A DNA stretch of 64,000 nt from Nakamurella flavida. Its GTDB lineage: Bacteria > Actinomycetota > Actinomycetes > Mycobacteriales > Nakamurellaceae. Positions 46,683 through 55,845 of this stretch are shown here, piece after piece; within the stretch, counting starts at the first letter, position 1, and every line of letters starts with the position of its first letter. The notes beneath the pieces are model-generated. The model was not told where the DNA came from and did no database searches. It saw only the letters and a program-made list of their open reading frames with translations. Both the position numbers and the translations under genes were made by a program. The stretch lies in the NCBI RefSeq assembly GCF_030811475.1, contig NZ_JAUSQV010000001.1, positions 2,546,001 to 2,610,000 of the forward strand, given 5' to 3'.

Positions 46683-47036
46683 TCACGCGCCGAGAATCGT
46701 CCAGAGCCGCACGATCCGCCCGTCGGCCACCTGGGCGACGTCCAGCCCACCCAGGATCGTTGCGCCGCCCGGCGGACCGAGCTGCCACGAGCGCATGCCC
46801 AGATCGGCCACGCCGCGGTACGGCCCGTCCGGGGTGAAGACCAGTCCGGGCCCCTGGGCGAGCAGACCGGCGACCGTCGCGGCCAACTCGTTTCGGCCGG
46901 TCGCGGTGCCCTCGGCGTCGCGGAAGACCACGTCCTCGCTGAAGATGCCGGCGATGGCCGTGGCCCGGCGCTCCTCGTCGGGCTGGTTGAACACGTCCTG
47001 GAGCATGCGGGCGAGCAGTTCCTCCGACGCCGTGCT
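46683..47036 (-). pseudogene. SnoaL-like protein lacking its start
   Basis: About 117 residues of a SnoaL/NTF2-like cone fold: ELLARMLQDVFNQPDEERR, EDVVFRDAEGTATGR and GGLDVAQVADGRIVRLWTIL. The body is intact, but the first codon available before it is GTC, and further upstream the frame is only antisense of the MarR fragment. No ribosome binding site precedes any usable start. An internal ATG at 47006 would lose about 11 residues. The true start was probably removed by the deletion described in the findings. Confidence 0.65.
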
Positions 47037-47253
47037 GACCGATGCCGGGCTGGCCGCACTCCGGGCCGCCACCCCGGGGCATGCCGAACTGGTTCGGTCG
47101 ATGGTCTTCGACGGCCTGAGTCCCGACCTGGTCGCCCCGCTGCGGGCTGCCCTCGAGCAGGTGCACGAACAGGTGGTGGCCGTGGGCACGCTGCCCCGGC
47201 CACCCGAGCAGCGCCGACTGCCCGGCCTCCCGGCCGACGACCAGGCCCGGTAG
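47026..47253 (+). pseudogene. C-terminal fragment of a MarR-family regulator
   Basis: About 75 residues: LTDAGLAALRAATPGHAELVRSMVFDGLSPDLVAPL, then a helical end. That is the last wing strand and dimerisation helices of MarR proteins. The DNA-binding helices are missing, and to the left the frame is antisense of the SnoaL-like gene. The two fragments meet at about 47026-47036. Confidence 0.65.
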
Positions 47254-47286
47254 AACGGCCGGGGCGGCGGTCAGGTGGGCCGCGGG

Positions 47287-47979
47287 TCAGCCCGGGCGCT
47301 CGCGGTCCTGCCAGGTGCACAGGCACACCTCGTTGCCCTCGGCGTCGGCGAGCACCCAGAACGCGCGGGCGTGCGCGTCGGACAGCAGCGTGCCGCCCGC
47401 GGCCAGGGTGGCGGCCAGTCGGTCCTGCACCTGGTCGTGCGGGACGTCGACGTCCAGGTGGAGGCGGTTGCGCTGCTCCCGCGGTGAGTCCATCTGCTGG
47501 AACCACACCGACGGCCCCTGACCGGTCGGGTCGAGCAGGCTGCCGTCCGGCCCGGGGTCGGACGGATCCTCGACGTACCCCAGGGCCGCCTGCCAGAACG
47601 GCCGGACGGCGGGGATGTCCATCGCGTCGATCGCCAGCTCGACCACCTGCACACCCCGCCCGTCCCCCGGGACGGGCAGGAAGCCGGCGTCGATGAGGGC
47701 CGCGGTGACCGTCCGGACGACGATCAGGTCGGCCTCGGTGAGCACACCGGTGTCCGGGTCCAGTGCGGTCAGCACCACCTGATCGACCCGCAGGTCGATC
47801 GCCAGGTGCTTCTCCAGGGTCGGCACGGCCTGTGCGGCCACCTGCGCCACCCGGGCGGCCTCGGCCAGCGACCGCACCCGGACCGTGGACCGGGCGCGGT
47901 GGCCGACGTACCGCCAGCCCAGGTCGGTGACGGCGGCGGAGCCGGCGGGACGGGACACGGGAGCGGCGGTGTTCGTCAT
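47287..47979 (-). CDS. VOC protein with pterin-dehydratase-like N-domain
   Basis: A 230-residue two-part protein. Residues 15-100 resemble the 4a-hydroxytetrahydrobiopterin dehydratase fold (AVPTLEKHLAIDLRVDQVVLTAL and TGVLTEADLIVVRTV). Residues 110-228 are a VOC module (VELAIDAMDIPAVRPFWQAALGY, NRLHLDVDVPHDQ, VLADAEGNEVCLCTW). The fusion occurs in actinobacteria. Reaction unknown. The ATG at 47979 is taken because the N-domain starts right after it. Upstream residues are noise. Confidence 0.8.
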   Translation of the reverse strand: MTNTAAPVSRPAGSAAVTDLGWRYVGHRARSTVRVRSLAEAARVAQVAAQAVPTLEKHLAIDLRVDQVVLTALDPDTGVLTEADLIVVRTVTAALIDAGFLPVPGDGRGVQVVELAIDAMDIPAVRPFWQAALGYVEDPSDPGPDGSLLDPTGQGPSVWFQQMDSPREQRNRLHLDVDVPHDQVQDRLAATLAAGGTLLSDAHARAFWVLADAEGNEVCLCTWQDRERPG

Positions 47980-48279
47980 GAAGAGGACCCTGCCACCGGA
48001 CACCGACAGACGCGCGGGCAGCGGGCGGAGGCCAACGGGCTGCCCTCCGCCCACCCCGGACCGCGGTGCGGAGCTCTCCGCAGCCGGTGACGGCCGAGCG
48101 CCGGACGGCCCGGGACCGGGACAGCCCGTGGCGGGGCTGGTCGAGAACCGCCCGGGCGGCCGTCCGACGACCCGATCGGTCCACCGAAATGGGAACGCAG
48201 CGTCACGACAATGGTGCTGAACAACCGGATGAGCCAATTATGGGCAAATTTCCGATGATCAAGAAATGCGGAATTAGAG

Positions 48280-50241
48280 TTGCCGGGTGCTGAACCCGCG
48301 TGCTGGGTCGAGACCGGGCCCCACGGTCGTGTCCTCTCCGCCCGTGTCGGAAGGGTCCAGCGCATCCTCCCGCCCGCGCTCGCCGGCGATCATCCTGTGA
48401 CCGGGCGGGTCGATCTCGACGACCTGGTGTCGTCAGTGGCCACGGATCTGATGGGCATCACCGCGGCCTCCCTGCACGACGCGTCCCAGCGGTTGCTGCA
48501 CCAGCTCGTCGACTACTTCGAGGTCGACGTCAGTTTCCTGCGGCGCAACGACCACGACCTGGGCGCGACGATCCTGGTGGCCGAATGGCCGCCGCGTCAG
48601 GAGGACCCGGCCGACGATCCCCTGGCCGTCGTGCATTTCGCCACCGCGGACCCGACGTTCGCCGCGTTGGCGACGTTGTCGTCGGTGCTCGTGGTACGCC
48701 CCAGTCCGGAGAGCGATGAGTACCAGGAGCGCATCCGGCAGGCCTCCGGCATCCCAGCCGTCTCCCTGGCCACGGTGCCGCTGCGGGACCACGAGATCAC
48801 CACCGGCACGCTGGGGTTCGTCAAGTACGGGGACCGCGCCTGGGCCACGGAGGAGATCAACGCACTGCGCGCGGTGGCCGCCCTGTTGGCCCAGTTGCAG
48901 GCCCGGGTCCGGGCCGAGGAACGCCTGCGGCACATGGCCTACCACGACGAACTGACCGGCCTGGCGACTCGCCGGGCACTGACCGACCACCTCGCCGAAC
49001 GGCTCACCGCCGACGCCCCCGGCCCGGTTCCGCTCATCGTCATCGACGTCGATCGCCTCAAGGCGCTGAACAGTTTCCTGGGGTACGCCGCCGGCGACCG
49101 GTTCCTGGCCACGCTCGCGGACCGCCTGCGCAGCGTCTCCCCACCGGACCACGTCCTGGGTCGGCTGGGTGGCGACGAGTTCGTGGCCATCATGGGCGGT
49201 AGGGGCGGCCACCCGCCCACCGTCGAGGACGCACTGGCCTACGCGGAAACCCTGCGTCGGGCGGCCGGTGAACCCATCCAGGTGGGCGGGGAGGAGATCT
49301 GCCGGGCCGTCAGCATCGGACTGGCGTTCGGCGACCCGGGCGGCACCGTCTCCGAGCTGATGAACCAGGCGGATCAGGCCATGCTGCAGGCGAAGTCGCA
49401 CGGCGGCAACGAGGTGGTGGTCTTCACCGACGAGATGCGCCGGCAGAACGAGCTGCGCACCGACGTCGAGCTGCACCTCGTCACCGCCGTCCGCAACGGA
49501 GACCTGCTGCTGCACTACCAACCCGAGATCGACCTGCTGACCGGCACGATCACCGCTGTCGAGGCCCTGGTCCGCTGGCCGCACCCGACCCTGGGTCTGC
49601 TCCCGCCCGGGGTGTTCATCGACGTGGTGGAGACGACCAACCTGGCGGGCGAACTCGGCCGGTGGGTCCTGCGGACCGGGTGCCGGCAGCTGCGGGCCTG
49701 GCATGCGCTCGACCCGGACGGCCCGCCGCTGGGCCTGAGCGTCAACGTCACCCCGGCCGAACTGATCACCCGGGACTTCGCGTCGACGGTGGCCGGGATC
49801 CTCACCGACACCGATCTGGACGGCCGGCACCTGACCCTGGAGATCACCGAGACGGCGATCGTCCGCGACACGCGGCAGGCCCTGTCGACGCTGCGCGACC
49901 TGAAGGACATCGGCGTCAAGGTGGCCATCGACGACTTCGGCACCGGGTACAGCTCATTGGCGCAGCTCAAGGCCCTCCCGGTGGACGGGCTGAAGATCGA
50001 CCGGGGGTTCGTGCACAGCCTCGGTCAGGACGCGGGGGACCTGGCCATCGTCCGGGCCATCGTCGCCCTGGCCGACTCGTTCGGCCTGGCCGTCGTCGCC
50101 GAGGGGGTGGAGACCGAACTGGCCGCCAGGACCCTGGTCGACCTGGGCTGCACCCGGGCGCAGGGCTACCTCTACGCCAAGCCCTGCGGTGCCGCCGAGC
50201 TGGAGACCATGCTGGCCATGCAACGGTTCGCCGGCCGCTGA
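48280..50241 (+). CDS. GAF-GGDEF-EAL dual c-di-GMP protein
   Basis: Up to 653 residues. A GAF-like sensor (about 50-210) precedes a GGDEF domain (about 220-385, HDELTGLATRRALTDHL, RLGGDEF intact). The sequence where an RxxD I-site would be reads SPPD, so product inhibition is missing. The EAL domain (about 395-645) has all catalytic pieces: VEALVRW, NVTP, EITETAIV, DDFGTGYSS, KIDRGF and EGVET. It can in principle both make and break c-di-GMP. The start is uncertain: TTG 48280 is the longest, and GTG 48399 begins nearer the first domain. Confidence 0.85.
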   Translation: MPGAEPACWVETGPHGRVLSARVGRVQRILPPALAGDHPVTGRVDLDDLVSSVATDLMGITAASLHDASQRLLHQLVDYFEVDVSFLRRNDHDLGATILVAEWPPRQEDPADDPLAVVHFATADPTFAALATLSSVLVVRPSPESDEYQERIRQASGIPAVSLATVPLRDHEITTGTLGFVKYGDRAWATEEINALRAVAALLAQLQARVRAEERLRHMAYHDELTGLATRRALTDHLAERLTADAPGPVPLIVIDVDRLKALNSFLGYAAGDRFLATLADRLRSVSPPDHVLGRLGGDEFVAIMGGRGGHPPTVEDALAYAETLRRAAGEPIQVGGEEICRAVSIGLAFGDPGGTVSELMNQADQAMLQAKSHGGNEVVVFTDEMRRQNELRTDVELHLVTAVRNGDLLLHYQPEIDLLTGTITAVEALVRWPHPTLGLLPPGVFIDVVETTNLAGELGRWVLRTGCRQLRAWHALDPDGPPLGLSVNVTPAELITRDFASTVAGILTDTDLDGRHLTLEITETAIVRDTRQALSTLRDLKDIGVKVAIDDFGTGYSSLAQLKALPVDGLKIDRGFVHSLGQDAGDLAIVRAIVALADSFGLAVVAEGVETELAARTLVDLGCTRAQGYLYAKPCGAAELETMLAMQRFAGR

Positions 50242-50286
50242 CCGCGGGGCGGGAAGAAGCCCGGCCCGGAAGTTGTTGAACGCGAC

Positions 50287-51303
50287 ATGAAGAAGATCGG
50301 GTTCCTGTCGTTCGGACACTGGACCGACTCGCCACAGTCGCAGACGCGTACCGCCTCCGACGTGCTGCTGCAGTCGATCGACCTCGCGGTCGCCGCCGAG
50401 GAGCTGGGCGCGGACGGCGCCTACTACCGGGTGCACCACTTCGCCAACATGATCGCCTCGCCCTTCCCGCTGCTCGCAGCGGTCGGCGCCCGCACCAGCC
50501 GCATCGAGATCGGCACCGGCGTCATCGACATGCGGTACGAGAACCCGCTGTACATGGCCGAGGACGCGGGCTCGGCCGACCTCATCTCCGGCGGGCGCCT
50601 GCAGCTCGGCATCAGCCGGGGATCACCCGAGCAGGTACAGGACGGCTTCCGCTACTTCGGGTACCAGCCGGAGGGTGACGACCACGCCGCCATGGCCCGC
50701 GAGCACACCTCCGTGCTGATGGAGGTGCTCAAGGGTGACGGGTTCGCCCAGCCCAACCCGCGGCCGATGTTCCCCAACCCGCCCGGGCTGCTGCGGCTCG
50801 AGCCGCACTCCCCCGGTCTGCGGGACCGGATCTGGTGGGGCGCCGGCACCCGGGCCACCGCCGAGTGGGCCGCCCAGCAGGGCATGAACCTGATGAGCTC
50901 CACCCTGCTCAGCGAGGACACCGGGGTGCCCTTCCACCAGCTGCAGGCCGAACAGATCCTGCGCTTCCGCAAGGCGTGGGCCGACGCCGGCCACGACCGC
51001 GAGCCGCGAGTCTCGGTCAGCCGCAGCATCTTCCCGATCGTCAACGACCTCGACCGCGCGTACTTCGGTCGCGAGGGCGGCAGCGGTGACGAGGTCGGCT
51101 ATCTCGACGGCGGCAAGGCCCGCTTCGGCAAGACCTACGCGGGCGAACCGGAGAAGCTCATCCGCCAGCTGGCCGAGGACGAGGCCATCGCCGCGGCCGA
51201 CACCCTGCTGATCACCATCCCCAACCAGCTCGGCGTGGACTACTGCGCCCACCAGCTGGAGGCGCTGCTCACCCAGGTGGCACCGGAGCTCGGCTGGCGC
51301 TGA
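50287..51303 (+). CDS. Luciferase-like (LLM-class) flavin-dependent monooxygenase
   Basis: A 338-residue TIM barrel: MKKIGFLSFGHW, ELGADGAYYRVHHFANM, EIGTGVIDMRYENPLYMAEDA and SGGRLQLGISRGSPEQV. This arrangement is nearer the flavin-dependent alkanal-monooxygenase-like branch than the F420 branch. Substrate unknown. Single gene closed by a strong hairpin. Confidence 0.85.
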   Translation: MKKIGFLSFGHWTDSPQSQTRTASDVLLQSIDLAVAAEELGADGAYYRVHHFANMIASPFPLLAAVGARTSRIEIGTGVIDMRYENPLYMAEDAGSADLISGGRLQLGISRGSPEQVQDGFRYFGYQPEGDDHAAMAREHTSVLMEVLKGDGFAQPNPRPMFPNPPGLLRLEPHSPGLRDRIWWGAGTRATAEWAAQQGMNLMSSTLLSEDTGVPFHQLQAEQILRFRKAWADAGHDREPRVSVSRSIFPIVNDLDRAYFGREGGSGDEVGYLDGGKARFGKTYAGEPEKLIRQLAEDEAIAAADTLLITIPNQLGVDYCAHQLEALLTQVAPELGWR

Positions 51304-51324
51304 CGCGCCTGGAGCGGCACGACG

Positions 51325-51358
51325 AACGGCCCGGGGCGACCATCCGCCCCGGGCCGTT
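51325..51358. terminator. Bidirectional terminator
   Basis: AACGGCCCGGGGCG at 51325-51338 pairs perfectly with CGCCCCGGGCCGTT at 51345-51358 around ACCATC. It ends in A/T on both sides between convergent genes. Confidence 0.85.
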
Positions 51359-51395
51359 CCGCACTCCTGCTCGGTCGGGCGTCACCCCCGCACCG

Positions 51396-52220
51396 TCACC
51401 CCTTGACACTGCCGCCGATCATCCCGGAGATGAAGTGGCGCTGGGCGACCACGTACAGCAGCACGATCGGCGCGGCCACGATGATGCCGGCCGCGGACAG
51501 CAGCGCGAAGTCCGTGGCGTGCTGGCCCTGGAAGAACGCCAACCCCAGCGGTGCGGTCCGCAGCGACTCCCGGGTGACCATGATCAGCGGGATGAGGAAC
51601 TCGTTCCACGTCCACATCGAGATCAGCAGGCACATGGTGATGATCGCCGGGCGGGACGGCGGCACGATGATGCGCCACAGCACCCGGATGTCGCCGGCCC
51701 CGTCGATGCGGGCCGCCTCGACGATGCCGTCGGGGAACTGACGGAACTGGTTGCGCAGCCAGAACACCGCGAACGCCAACGACTGTGCGGTCTGCGGCAG
51801 GATCAGCGCCCAGTAGGAATCGGTCAGGCCCACCGACCGCAGGTTGTAGTACAGCGGGATGACGAACGCCTCGGCCGGCAGCATCAGCCCGACCAGCATC
51901 AGATAGAAGATCGTGTTGGACAGCGGGAACCGCATGCGCGCGAACGCGAACGCCGCGAACGTGGCCAGCACCGTCGTCAACACCACCACCGACACCGTGA
52001 CGATGACGCTGGACAGCAGATAGCTGCCGAATCGGCCGATGTCCCAGGCCTCGGAGAAGTTCTCGAAGGCCAACCGGTCCGGCACGCGCAGCCCGCCGCC
52101 GGCCTGCCCGGACGGGGTCAGACTGGTGAGCACCACGCCGATCAGCGGGACGACGGCCATCAGCGAGAAGAGCGTGAGCACCCCGTAGTTCAGCAACGCC
52201 TCACCGCGGGTGATCCTCAT
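51396..52220 (-). CDS. Sugar ABC transporter permease, MalG type
   Basis: A 274-residue inner-membrane permease with six helices and the EAA-loop EAARIDGAGDIRVLWRIIVPPSRPAI that docks the ATPase. It is the last gene of the pfkB-SBP-permease-permease unit. Its ATG overlaps the end of the preceding permease gene by 4 bases. No ATPase gene is present, so a shared MsiK-type ATPase encoded elsewhere probably drives it (common in actinobacteria). Confidence 0.9.
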   Translation of the reverse strand: MRITRGEALLNYGVLTLFSLMAVVPLIGVVLTSLTPSGQAGGGLRVPDRLAFENFSEAWDIGRFGSYLLSSVIVTVSVVVLTTVLATFAAFAFARMRFPLSNTIFYLMLVGLMLPAEAFVIPLYYNLRSVGLTDSYWALILPQTAQSLAFAVFWLRNQFRQFPDGIVEAARIDGAGDIRVLWRIIVPPSRPAIITMCLLISMWTWNEFLIPLIMVTRESLRTAPLGLAFFQGQHATDFALLSAAGIIVAAPIVLLYVVAQRHFISGMIGGSVKG

Positions 52221-53170
52221 CGAGGGTCCTCCTTCGGCTGCAGGCGGGACACCGCGAGGGTGATCAGCAGGATGACCACGGTCAGCGTCACCGCGATGGC
52301 CGAGGCCGAGCCGACCTCGCGGGTGTTGAAGGCCCGGTTGTAGGCCTCGAACGCCGGCACGGTGGTCGCCGAGCCGGGCCCGCCGCGGGTGGTCACGTAG
52401 ACCAGGTCGAACGTCTTGAGCGCCGCCACGATCGTCAGGGTGAGGGCGATGACGATGTGCCCGCGGATGGCCGGCAGGGTGATGGCGAAGAACTCCCGCC
52501 ACAGGCCGGCGCCGTCCAGCCGCACCGCCTCGAACAGCTCGCCGTCGATGGTGGCCACCCCGGACAGGAAGAGCACCAGGCAGAGCCCGATGCCCAACCA
52601 GGTCCCGACCAGACCGATGGCCGGCAGCGCGGTGTCGAAGTCACCGAGCCAGGCCCGGGTGACCCCCTCGAGCCCGACGGCCCGCAGGCCCTGGTTGATC
52701 AGCCCGTCGGGTGAGTAGATGGCGATCCAGCTGGTCGCCACGACCACCGACGCGATGACCTGGGGCAGGAACAGCAGGGTGCGGAACAGGCCCAGACCGC
52801 GGAGCCGGGGGCTGCGGGACAGGATCGCGGTCAGCATGAGCGCCACCGCGACCGGGACGAACGAGTAGAAGACGATCAGCACACCGGAGTGGCCGAAGCT
52901 CCTCAGGATCGACGGATCGCTGACGATCTCGGTGTAGTTGTCCAGGCCGGCCCAGGTGGCCGTCCCGAACCCGTTCCAGTTCCAGAACGAGTACCAGACC
53001 GTCTGCAGCAGCGGCATGCCGAGGAACACCGCGAACACCACGAAGGCCGGCAGGACGTACAGGTAGCCCTTCCAGTCGCGCCGGCGCGTGCCCCGGGTGG
53101 GAGCGGAGGCGACGCTCCCACCCGGGGCCACGGCGGCCGCCCCGTCGACCAGTGCGGCGGACGCGACCAT
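52217..53170 (-). CDS. Sugar ABC transporter permease, MalF type
   Basis: A 317-residue permease: a hydrophilic N-terminus of about 32 residues, then six helices, with the EAA-loop EAVRLDGAGLWREFFAITLPAIRG. It starts within the stop codon of the binding-protein gene (1-base overlap) and overlaps the next permease gene by 4. Forms the heterodimeric channel with it. Confidence 0.9.
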   Translation of the reverse strand: MVASAALVDGAAAVAPGGSVASAPTRGTRRRDWKGYLYVLPAFVVFAVFLGMPLLQTVWYSFWNWNGFGTATWAGLDNYTEIVSDPSILRSFGHSGVLIVFYSFVPVAVALMLTAILSRSPRLRGLGLFRTLLFLPQVIASVVVATSWIAIYSPDGLINQGLRAVGLEGVTRAWLGDFDTALPAIGLVGTWLGIGLCLVLFLSGVATIDGELFEAVRLDGAGLWREFFAITLPAIRGHIVIALTLTIVAALKTFDLVYVTTRGGPGSATTVPAFEAYNRAFNTREVGSASAIAVTLTVVILLITLAVSRLQPKEDPR

Positions 53171-54537
53171 CAGCGGGACTCCGCGAACTTCGCGGCGTCG
53201 GCCTGCAGGGTGTCGGCGAACTGCTGCGGGGTGTACTGGCCGGCCACGAGTTCCTGCACCGCGGCGGTGATGGTGTCGTAGAACGTCGGCGTCGCGTAGT
53301 CGAGATAGGGCACCAGGCCGTTCGTCTCGTTGACGGTGTTCCAGGTGGAGATGACGTCGGACTCCAGCGATCCGGCGGCCGGGGTGTAGTCGGCGGGGAC
53401 GACCGCAGGCAGGTTGCCGTTCTCCAGCAGCACCGCGGCGGCGGCAGGGTTGGTGATGAAGTCGATGTAGGCGGCGGCCGCGTCGGTCTTGGTGGTCTTG
53501 CCGGTGATGGCCCAGGCCAGGCCGACACCGCCGGTGGTCACCGGGTCCGTGCTGCCGGCCGGGGCCAGCGCGAGGAAGCCGACGTTGTCGCCCATCGCCT
53601 CGCCCAGCTGGGACAGCCGCCAGGTGCCGTCCACGTAGAACAGGCTGCCGCCGCCGGCGAAGTTGTCGCGGGCCGCGTCCCGGGAGATGCCGCTGCTGCC
53701 GGTGGGCAGATAGCCCGCGGTCGTCCACTGCGTCAGCAGATCGGCGGCCTCGACGGTGCCGGCGTCGGTCCAGGCGCCGGACTTCCCGCTCACCAGTTCG
53801 TTGACGCCGGTGGCCCCGAGGGTGGCGGCCTGCACGATGCCGAACAGGTGGATGCCGGGGCTCTTCTCGGTGTTGCCGAACTCCAGCGGCAGGGTGCCGG
53901 CGGCCGACGCCGTCTGCAGCGCGGCGCCGAAGTCCTCGATGGTGACGGGCTTGGTGATGCCGAGCTCGGCCAGCTTGGCCTTGTTGTAGTAGACCCCGAC
54001 GACCTCACCGGTCTGCGAGACGCCGTACAGGTTGTCGCCCTGCCACGTCTTCCCGTCGGCCGAGAAGGAGTTCAGCGACAGCTGCTGGGCCGGGAAGGCC
54101 GTGTCCCAGCCGTAGAGCGTCGCGTAGTCGCCGATGGGCCGGAGCAGGCCGGCCTCGACGAAGGTGCCCATGTCCGGGTAGCCCTGGTTGGCCTGCACCA
54201 CGTCCGGCGCGTCCGGGGCGTCCAGGGCGAGCCCGAGGGTGGTCTTCAGGTCGGCGAACGACCGGGAGACGCGCTCGATCTTCACGTTCGGGTACTTCTC
54301 CTGGAACGCGGTGTTCAGCGCCTCCTGGGCGTCGTTGATGCCCGGGTCGGTGTTCTGGTCCCAGACGGTCAGGGTGATGTCGCCGGCCGCCGCCACGTCG
54401 GTGGACAGCGCGGCCGAGGACGCGGTGGCACTCCCCGCCTCGCTGCTGGTGGCGCTGCCGCCACCCGGCGCGCAGGCGGTCAGGGTGAGCACGAGGGCCG
54501 CGAGCGTCGCGGCGCCTGTCAGGGTGGATCTTCTCAT
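53170..54537 (-). CDS. Sugar-binding lipoprotein of the ABC importer
   Basis: 455 residues: signal with lipobox LTAC (Cys at about 22), a Ser/Gly linker, then a family-1 solute-binding protein (ITLTVWDQNTDPGINDAQEALNTAFQ, DVVQANQGYPDMGTF, WAITGKTTKTDAAAAYIDFI). It binds the oligosaccharide outside the membrane and delivers it to the two permeases. Its start overlaps the end of the pfkB gene by 4 bases. Confidence 0.9.
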   Translation of the reverse strand: MRRSTLTGAATLAALVLTLTACAPGGGSATSSEAGSATASSAALSTDVAAAGDITLTVWDQNTDPGINDAQEALNTAFQEKYPNVKIERVSRSFADLKTTLGLALDAPDAPDVVQANQGYPDMGTFVEAGLLRPIGDYATLYGWDTAFPAQQLSLNSFSADGKTWQGDNLYGVSQTGEVVGVYYNKAKLAELGITKPVTIEDFGAALQTASAAGTLPLEFGNTEKSPGIHLFGIVQAATLGATGVNELVSGKSGAWTDAGTVEAADLLTQWTTAGYLPTGSSGISRDAARDNFAGGGSLFYVDGTWRLSQLGEAMGDNVGFLALAPAGSTDPVTTGGVGLAWAITGKTTKTDAAAAYIDFITNPAAAAVLLENGNLPAVVPADYTPAAGSLESDVISTWNTVNETNGLVPYLDYATPTFYDTITAAVQELVAGQYTPQQFADTLQADAAKFAESR

Positions 54538-55607
54538 CGGGTGGTCTCCAGGGTCGGGGTGCGCGGGCCGCCGGGGATCTCGGCAGGGACGGTCGGGACG
54601 GCGGACCGGGCCTGCGCCCAGTCCAGGAGCAGATCCCGGTCACCCGCGGGCGGGGTGGTCCGGAAGTGGTGCAGCACATCGGCGGGCCGGGGAGCGCTGA
54701 TCGCGCCGCCCAGCGATCGCACGGACAGGGACGCACAGGTGGTGGCCAACCGGAGCCGGGCGGCCAGCGGCCAGTTCAGCGCGTAGGTGGACATGAACGC
54801 GGCGGTGAACACGTCGCCGGCGCCGGTCGGATCGACCGCCTCGACGGCGATGGTGTCGATCTCGCACAACTCGCCGGTCCCGCTGTCGTACGCCACGACG
54901 CCCTGGGGCCCCTTGGTCACCACGGCGAGGGGGACGTACTCGCCCAGCGCGCGGGCGGCGGCGGCCGGGTCGTCGGTGCGGGTGTAGTTCATCGCCTCGA
55001 CATCGTTCGGGATGAAGACATCGACATCGGCGAGCGCGGCCAGGGTGTCCACCGACCACTCGCCGGTGCGGTCCCACCCCACCCCGGCGAACACCAACGA
55101 GCCGCGACGACGCAACGCCCTCGTCCAGTCCGCGACGCCCCGCAGGTACACGTTCAGCGCACCCACGCTCGGTCCGTCCGAGGGCCAGGTGAGCAGCGGG
55201 GCGGGCTCCTCGTAGGTGATGAAGCTGCGGTCGTGGGCGTTGGTCAGCGCCACGCTGACCGGCGTCTGCCACCCCGGGTGATGGGCCAGGAAGCGGGTGT
55301 CCAGGCCGGGTTCGGCGGCGAGCATCGTCCCGATCACCGTCCCCATCGGGTCGTCGCCGAGATGGGCCCGCAGCACGGTGTGCGCGCCCAACCGGGCCGC
55401 CGCGACGGCGCGGTTGGCCACGCCGCCGGGGGAGACGACGAAACCCCGGGCGTACACCTCGGTACCGGGCTCGGGGAGCTCGACGTCGGCGAACACGACG
55501 TCGCAGAAGACCGACCCGGTGAATAGCAGGTCGATCGGCTCCGCCGGCACGGGCGACGCGGGGAGGGCGCCGGGGCTGCCGGGACTGCCGGGCTCGGCAG
55601 GCTGCAT
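54534..55607 (-). CDS. PfkB-family sugar kinase, first gene of the importer operon
   Basis: A 357-residue ribokinase-like kinase. It has PGGVANRAVAAARLGAHTVLRAHLGDDPMG (substrate-binding Gly-Gly region) and DPTGAGDVFTAAF near residue 268 with the catalytic Asp in GAGD. Such kinases phosphorylate sugars, amino sugars or nucleosides. Being the lead gene of an ABC import unit, it likely phosphorylates the imported sugar or its cleavage product so that GH4 and NagB downstream can act (inference). The ATG at 55607 has GGAGG upstream. Confidence 0.85.
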   Translation of the reverse strand: MQPAEPGSPGSPGALPASPVPAEPIDLLFTGSVFCDVVFADVELPEPGTEVYARGFVVSPGGVANRAVAAARLGAHTVLRAHLGDDPMGTVIGTMLAAEPGLDTRFLAHHPGWQTPVSVALTNAHDRSFITYEEPAPLLTWPSDGPSVGALNVYLRGVADWTRALRRRGSLVFAGVGWDRTGEWSVDTLAALADVDVFIPNDVEAMNYTRTDDPAAAARALGEYVPLAVVTKGPQGVVAYDSGTGELCEIDTIAVEAVDPTGAGDVFTAAFMSTYALNWPLAARLRLATTCASLSVRSLGGAISAPRPADVLHHFRTTPPAGDRDLLLDWAQARSAVPTVPAEIPGGPRTPTLETTR

Positions 55608-55800
55608 GGATCCTCCAGGACGGTGCGGCGCCGGCCCGTCGAGAGGGGACCGGGGCCGACAGTGGTGACGGCGGTGACGCACTTTGCGCGTCTATGACCG
55701 ACTTGCTCGACCAGCATGGCTCAGCATTGTCACCAGCATGTTTCACCGGCAGAATTGGTCTGGAAAGAGGCCAGACGGGTGACCGGACCTGACGAGTCGG

Positions 55801-55815
55801 TCAAACTCTTTCAAA
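55801..55815. promoter_or_regulatory. Candidate DeoR-type operator
   Basis: TCAAA is repeated at 55801-55805 and 55811-55815, 10 bases apart (one helical turn), 30 bases before the DeoR start in the region shared by the two arms. DeoR-type regulators often bind such direct repeats. Confidence 0.4.
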
Positions 55816-55845
55816 GTCGAGCAGGTATCGGATACCGTTGCGGAC

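Noticed and set aside
48180..48290. AT-rich stretch before the GGDEF-EAL gene as a c-di-GMP riboswitch
   Set aside because: I could not find the GEMM core elements; it is more likely simply the promoter region.
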